Of a stretch of DNA of 21,760 bases, positions 20,093-21,760 are shown piece by piece. Under the pieces are notes generated by a model that had not been told where the DNA came from, searched no databases, and saw only the letters and a program-made list of their open reading frames with translations. The stretch comes from Larix sibirica. Taxonomy: Eukaryota > Streptophyta > Pinopsida > Pinales > Pinaceae. The stretch lies in assembly GCA_004151065.3 (NCBI GenBank), contig NWUY0300014920.1, forward strand, positions 8,248-30,007. Reading direction: 5' to 3'. A program made the translations under genes and the position numbers. The first letter of the stretch is position 1, and every line of letters starts with the position of its first letter.

Positions 20093-21045
20093 TGTAACAC
20101 CCTTGTTTTTCCCCTGTATATAATGTGTAAATATTATGAACAAGATGGAAGCCTATGATATTATTCTAGATGGGAAGGATGCTTAATGTGTTTATTTTGT
20201 TATGATTTAATAAAAAATCCGAAATGGATGCAAGAAGGATCAGACAAAAAGAGACAGGGGGATATGAATCCACAAGTGGAGAGGGTAAGAGAAGGACTAC
20301 AGGGAAGAAACACTAGTTTGTTTATGTCCTTGTCCTAACCTAAACCTTAGGAATCTATTTAAATCGAGGCTTGTTAAATATGTGTTATGTAAGGGATTAA
20401 GTTTGTTTAATTAATCTAAGTGGGGATTAAGAGAGAGTTACCTCAAGGGTGGACACTTGTATAGTTTACAATATGCATACAAAATGTTGGGAAGTCAGTT
20501 CTATTGGGGAGATCAAGGTTGACCATTCTATTCATTGTTTTGTGGAGATCCCGATAGTCAAAGATCAACAATCATTCTATGGATCGTTCTATGTACTGTT
20601 TTACTAGAACACAGAGGTCATACGTTGACTAGTTGTATGGATTTATCTCAAACCTATTCATTTGGGTTGAGGACTGCGATGTTGGGTGTTGCGTGTTGTA
20701 TCTACACAGGATTGCAGAGCAAGCATCTTAATTGTATCATTGTATTGAAGGGGGAAATCCCTATTTTGTTGTGGAGTTGCCCTGGAATCCCCGAGACATG
20801 TTAATAAGCCTCGAGACTAGTGTAATGGGACACTGGGACTTTTGGGGAGGCCTGACTTGCATGATGCATTCCCTAGAGTCCCAATATGGAGAATCCCTGA
20901 CGGACCTATGTTGGAGCACTAGAAGGGAACTGTAGGATTCCTAAGAGATTGTTAACTTAGAGAAGGGCATTGTTCCTTGTGTTGTGTAGGTTGATGGGGG
21001 ATGGGTACCGGAGGATTGGGATAAATGTGGATGGTTTTTCCAAAC
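20093..21045 (+). repeat. Probable 3' LTR of the chromovirus, right end not defined
   Basis: Starts TGTAACACCC right after the polypurine tract, a common LTR start in plant Ty3/gypsy elements. The matching 5' LTR is not in the window because the element is truncated, so the end cannot be fixed. The limit given is the proposed CACTA start. A TATA-like tatttaaat lies at 20356-20364 and could be the LTR promoter. Open frames inside show no protein motifs. Confidence 0.5.
20356..20364 (+). promoter_or_regulatory. TATA-like box in the LTR
   Basis: tatttaaat lies about 265 bases after the LTR start. Placement is compatible with a U3 promoter, but the motif is common in AT-rich DNA. Confidence 0.3.
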
Positions 21046-21048
21046 TAG

Positions 21049-21760
21049 CACTAAGTTTTTTGACCCAAAACCCAACGACGAAAAAGTCGAATTTGCTACA
21101 ACCTATGGTTGCTCATCTGACAAGGCTAGTCTTTTTTTACCGTCGGTGGCATATCAGCTAAAACCGACAAAGTTGTAGACGTTGGATATTCGACGCCCCT
21201 ACCTCGTTGGTGATCCGACTTTCTCTAGCTTGACAGATAGTCGGATAATCGATAGCTTCTTCTTCCAATATTGGTCAGATATCATCCTTTTGCCATCGAA
21301 TATGTGGCGCACATTTCGATGTCCCTTCCTTGATGGCGTCAGTCCAGTTGTCGGTTATGCGACCCCCATACCATACAAAAAAGGCGGATCCGACGTTTCG
21401 AGCCGTCAGAAGCATGGCAAAGGCATCGGAAATTACCTTGCGGGCGTCGGTTAAGTCATCGGTTAAGCGACGTCTATTCCATACAAAAAAGGGTGGATTC
21501 GACCTTCTGATCCGTCGGAAGCATGACAAATGCATCAGATATTACCCTGTGGGTGTCGATTAAGTCATCGGTTAAGCGACTTCTATGCCATACAAAAAAA
21601 GGGTGGATCCGACGTTCCGAGCCGTCGGAAGCATGGAAAATGCGTCGGATATTACCCTGCGGTTGTCGGTTAAGTGACGTCTATGCCATACAAAAAAAGG
21701 GTGGATCCAATGTTCCGAGCCGTCGGAAGCATGGCAAATGCGTCGGATATTACCCTACGG
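21049..21760 (+). mobile_element. Possible terminus of a CACTA DNA transposon
   Basis: CACTAAGTTTTTTGACCC at 21049 has the CACTA start of this superfamily. The next 700 bases are full of CCGACG/CGTCGG and similar motifs in both orientations, as in the subterminal repeats that bind CACTA transposase. The element would continue beyond the window. No transposase is seen and the other terminus is absent. The preceding tag (21046-21048) could be the 3-bp target duplication but cannot be tested here. Confidence 0.4.
21372..21760 (+). repeat. Tandem repeat, unit about 108 bp
   Basis: Four consecutive units start at catacaaaa: 21372, 21480, 21589 and 21687, with lengths 108, 109, 98 and an incomplete 74. 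Each contains a short inverted repeat, for example tccgacg (21608-21614) and cgtcgga (21623-21629), with an 8-base spacer. The 98-base unit lacks one of two gtcggttaa-type segments. Open frames on both strands in this area are by-products of the repeat. Confidence 0.88.

Noticed and set aside
20535-20935. Overlapping open frames in the LTR as genes
   Set aside because: No recognisable motif, overlap in different frames, and location within a probable LTR.
21182-21563. Open frames on both strands in the 108-bp repeat
   Set aside because: They arise from the GC-richer tandem repeat; frame content repeats with the unit.
21372-21760. CRISPR-like array
   Set aside because: Units are about 108 bp and similar along their whole length, with no unique spacers; the genome is eukaryotic.
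1-21760. Prokaryotic operons, riboswitches, rRNA or tRNA genes
   Set aside because: No such structure was seen; all recognisable coding content is plant retroelement or plant-like.

Overview
The window looks like nuclear DNA from a seed plant, most likely a gymnosperm. It is AT-rich, contains no intact long gene, and is dominated by old, decayed retroelements of the kinds that fill conifer introns and intergenic space. The host group is an inference from element types and texture; nothing in the window names a species. Two single-base N gaps (6363 and 10984) split it into three assembled pieces. Each gap is followed by sequence that also occurs earlier in the window, so the order of parts around them is uncertain.

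Left part (1-9430). A Ty3/gypsy element with two RNase H domains (Tat-like) lies on the minus strand. Read from 6362 down to 2765 it gives pre-RT linker, reverse transcriptase, RNase H, integrase, and a second archaeal-type RNase H after the integrase. Just beyond its 3' end, on the plus strand (1143-2456), is a decayed plant mobile domain (PMD) reading frame. It probably belongs to the same element as an antisense extra ORF. After the first N comes a second, diverged copy of the same family (6364-9430, minus), holding the start of RT, an aspartic-protease region and gag with a damaged zinc knuckle.

Middle (9431-15500). A non-coding leader-like stretch is followed by an AT-rich tandem array with a unit of about 64 bp (10150-12520). 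The second N interrupts this array, and 725 bp are repeated exactly on either side. From 12525 to 14890 the sequence is not recognisably transposon-derived. It contains one open, phase-0, 180-base exon-like block (13447-13626) resembling the nucleolar pre-rRNA processing protein NOL6/Nrap. At 15295-15478 there is a minus-strand retroelement 3' remnant with a polypurine tract.

Right part (15530-21760). A chromovirus-type Ty3/gypsy element on the plus strand lacks its 5' half but keeps RT, RNase H, integrase, chromodomain, polypurine tract and the start of a 3' LTR. Its integrase is split by a 1.94-kb LINE with an 8-bp target-site duplication. This LINE carries only ORF1, in which a ubiquitin-like domain ending in LRGG precedes a DUF4283-type domain and a CCHC zinc knuckle. 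The window ends in what may be the terminus of a CACTA DNA transposon: CACTA start, many CCGACG/CGTCGG motifs and a tandem repeat of about 108 bp.

All element coding regions carry stops and frameshifts, so none should produce a working protein as assembled. The order of events on the right is clear: chromovirus insertion, then LINE insertion into it. The most novel-looking item is the ubiquitin-like/DUF4283/zinc-knuckle LINE ORF1 in an ORF1-only element.
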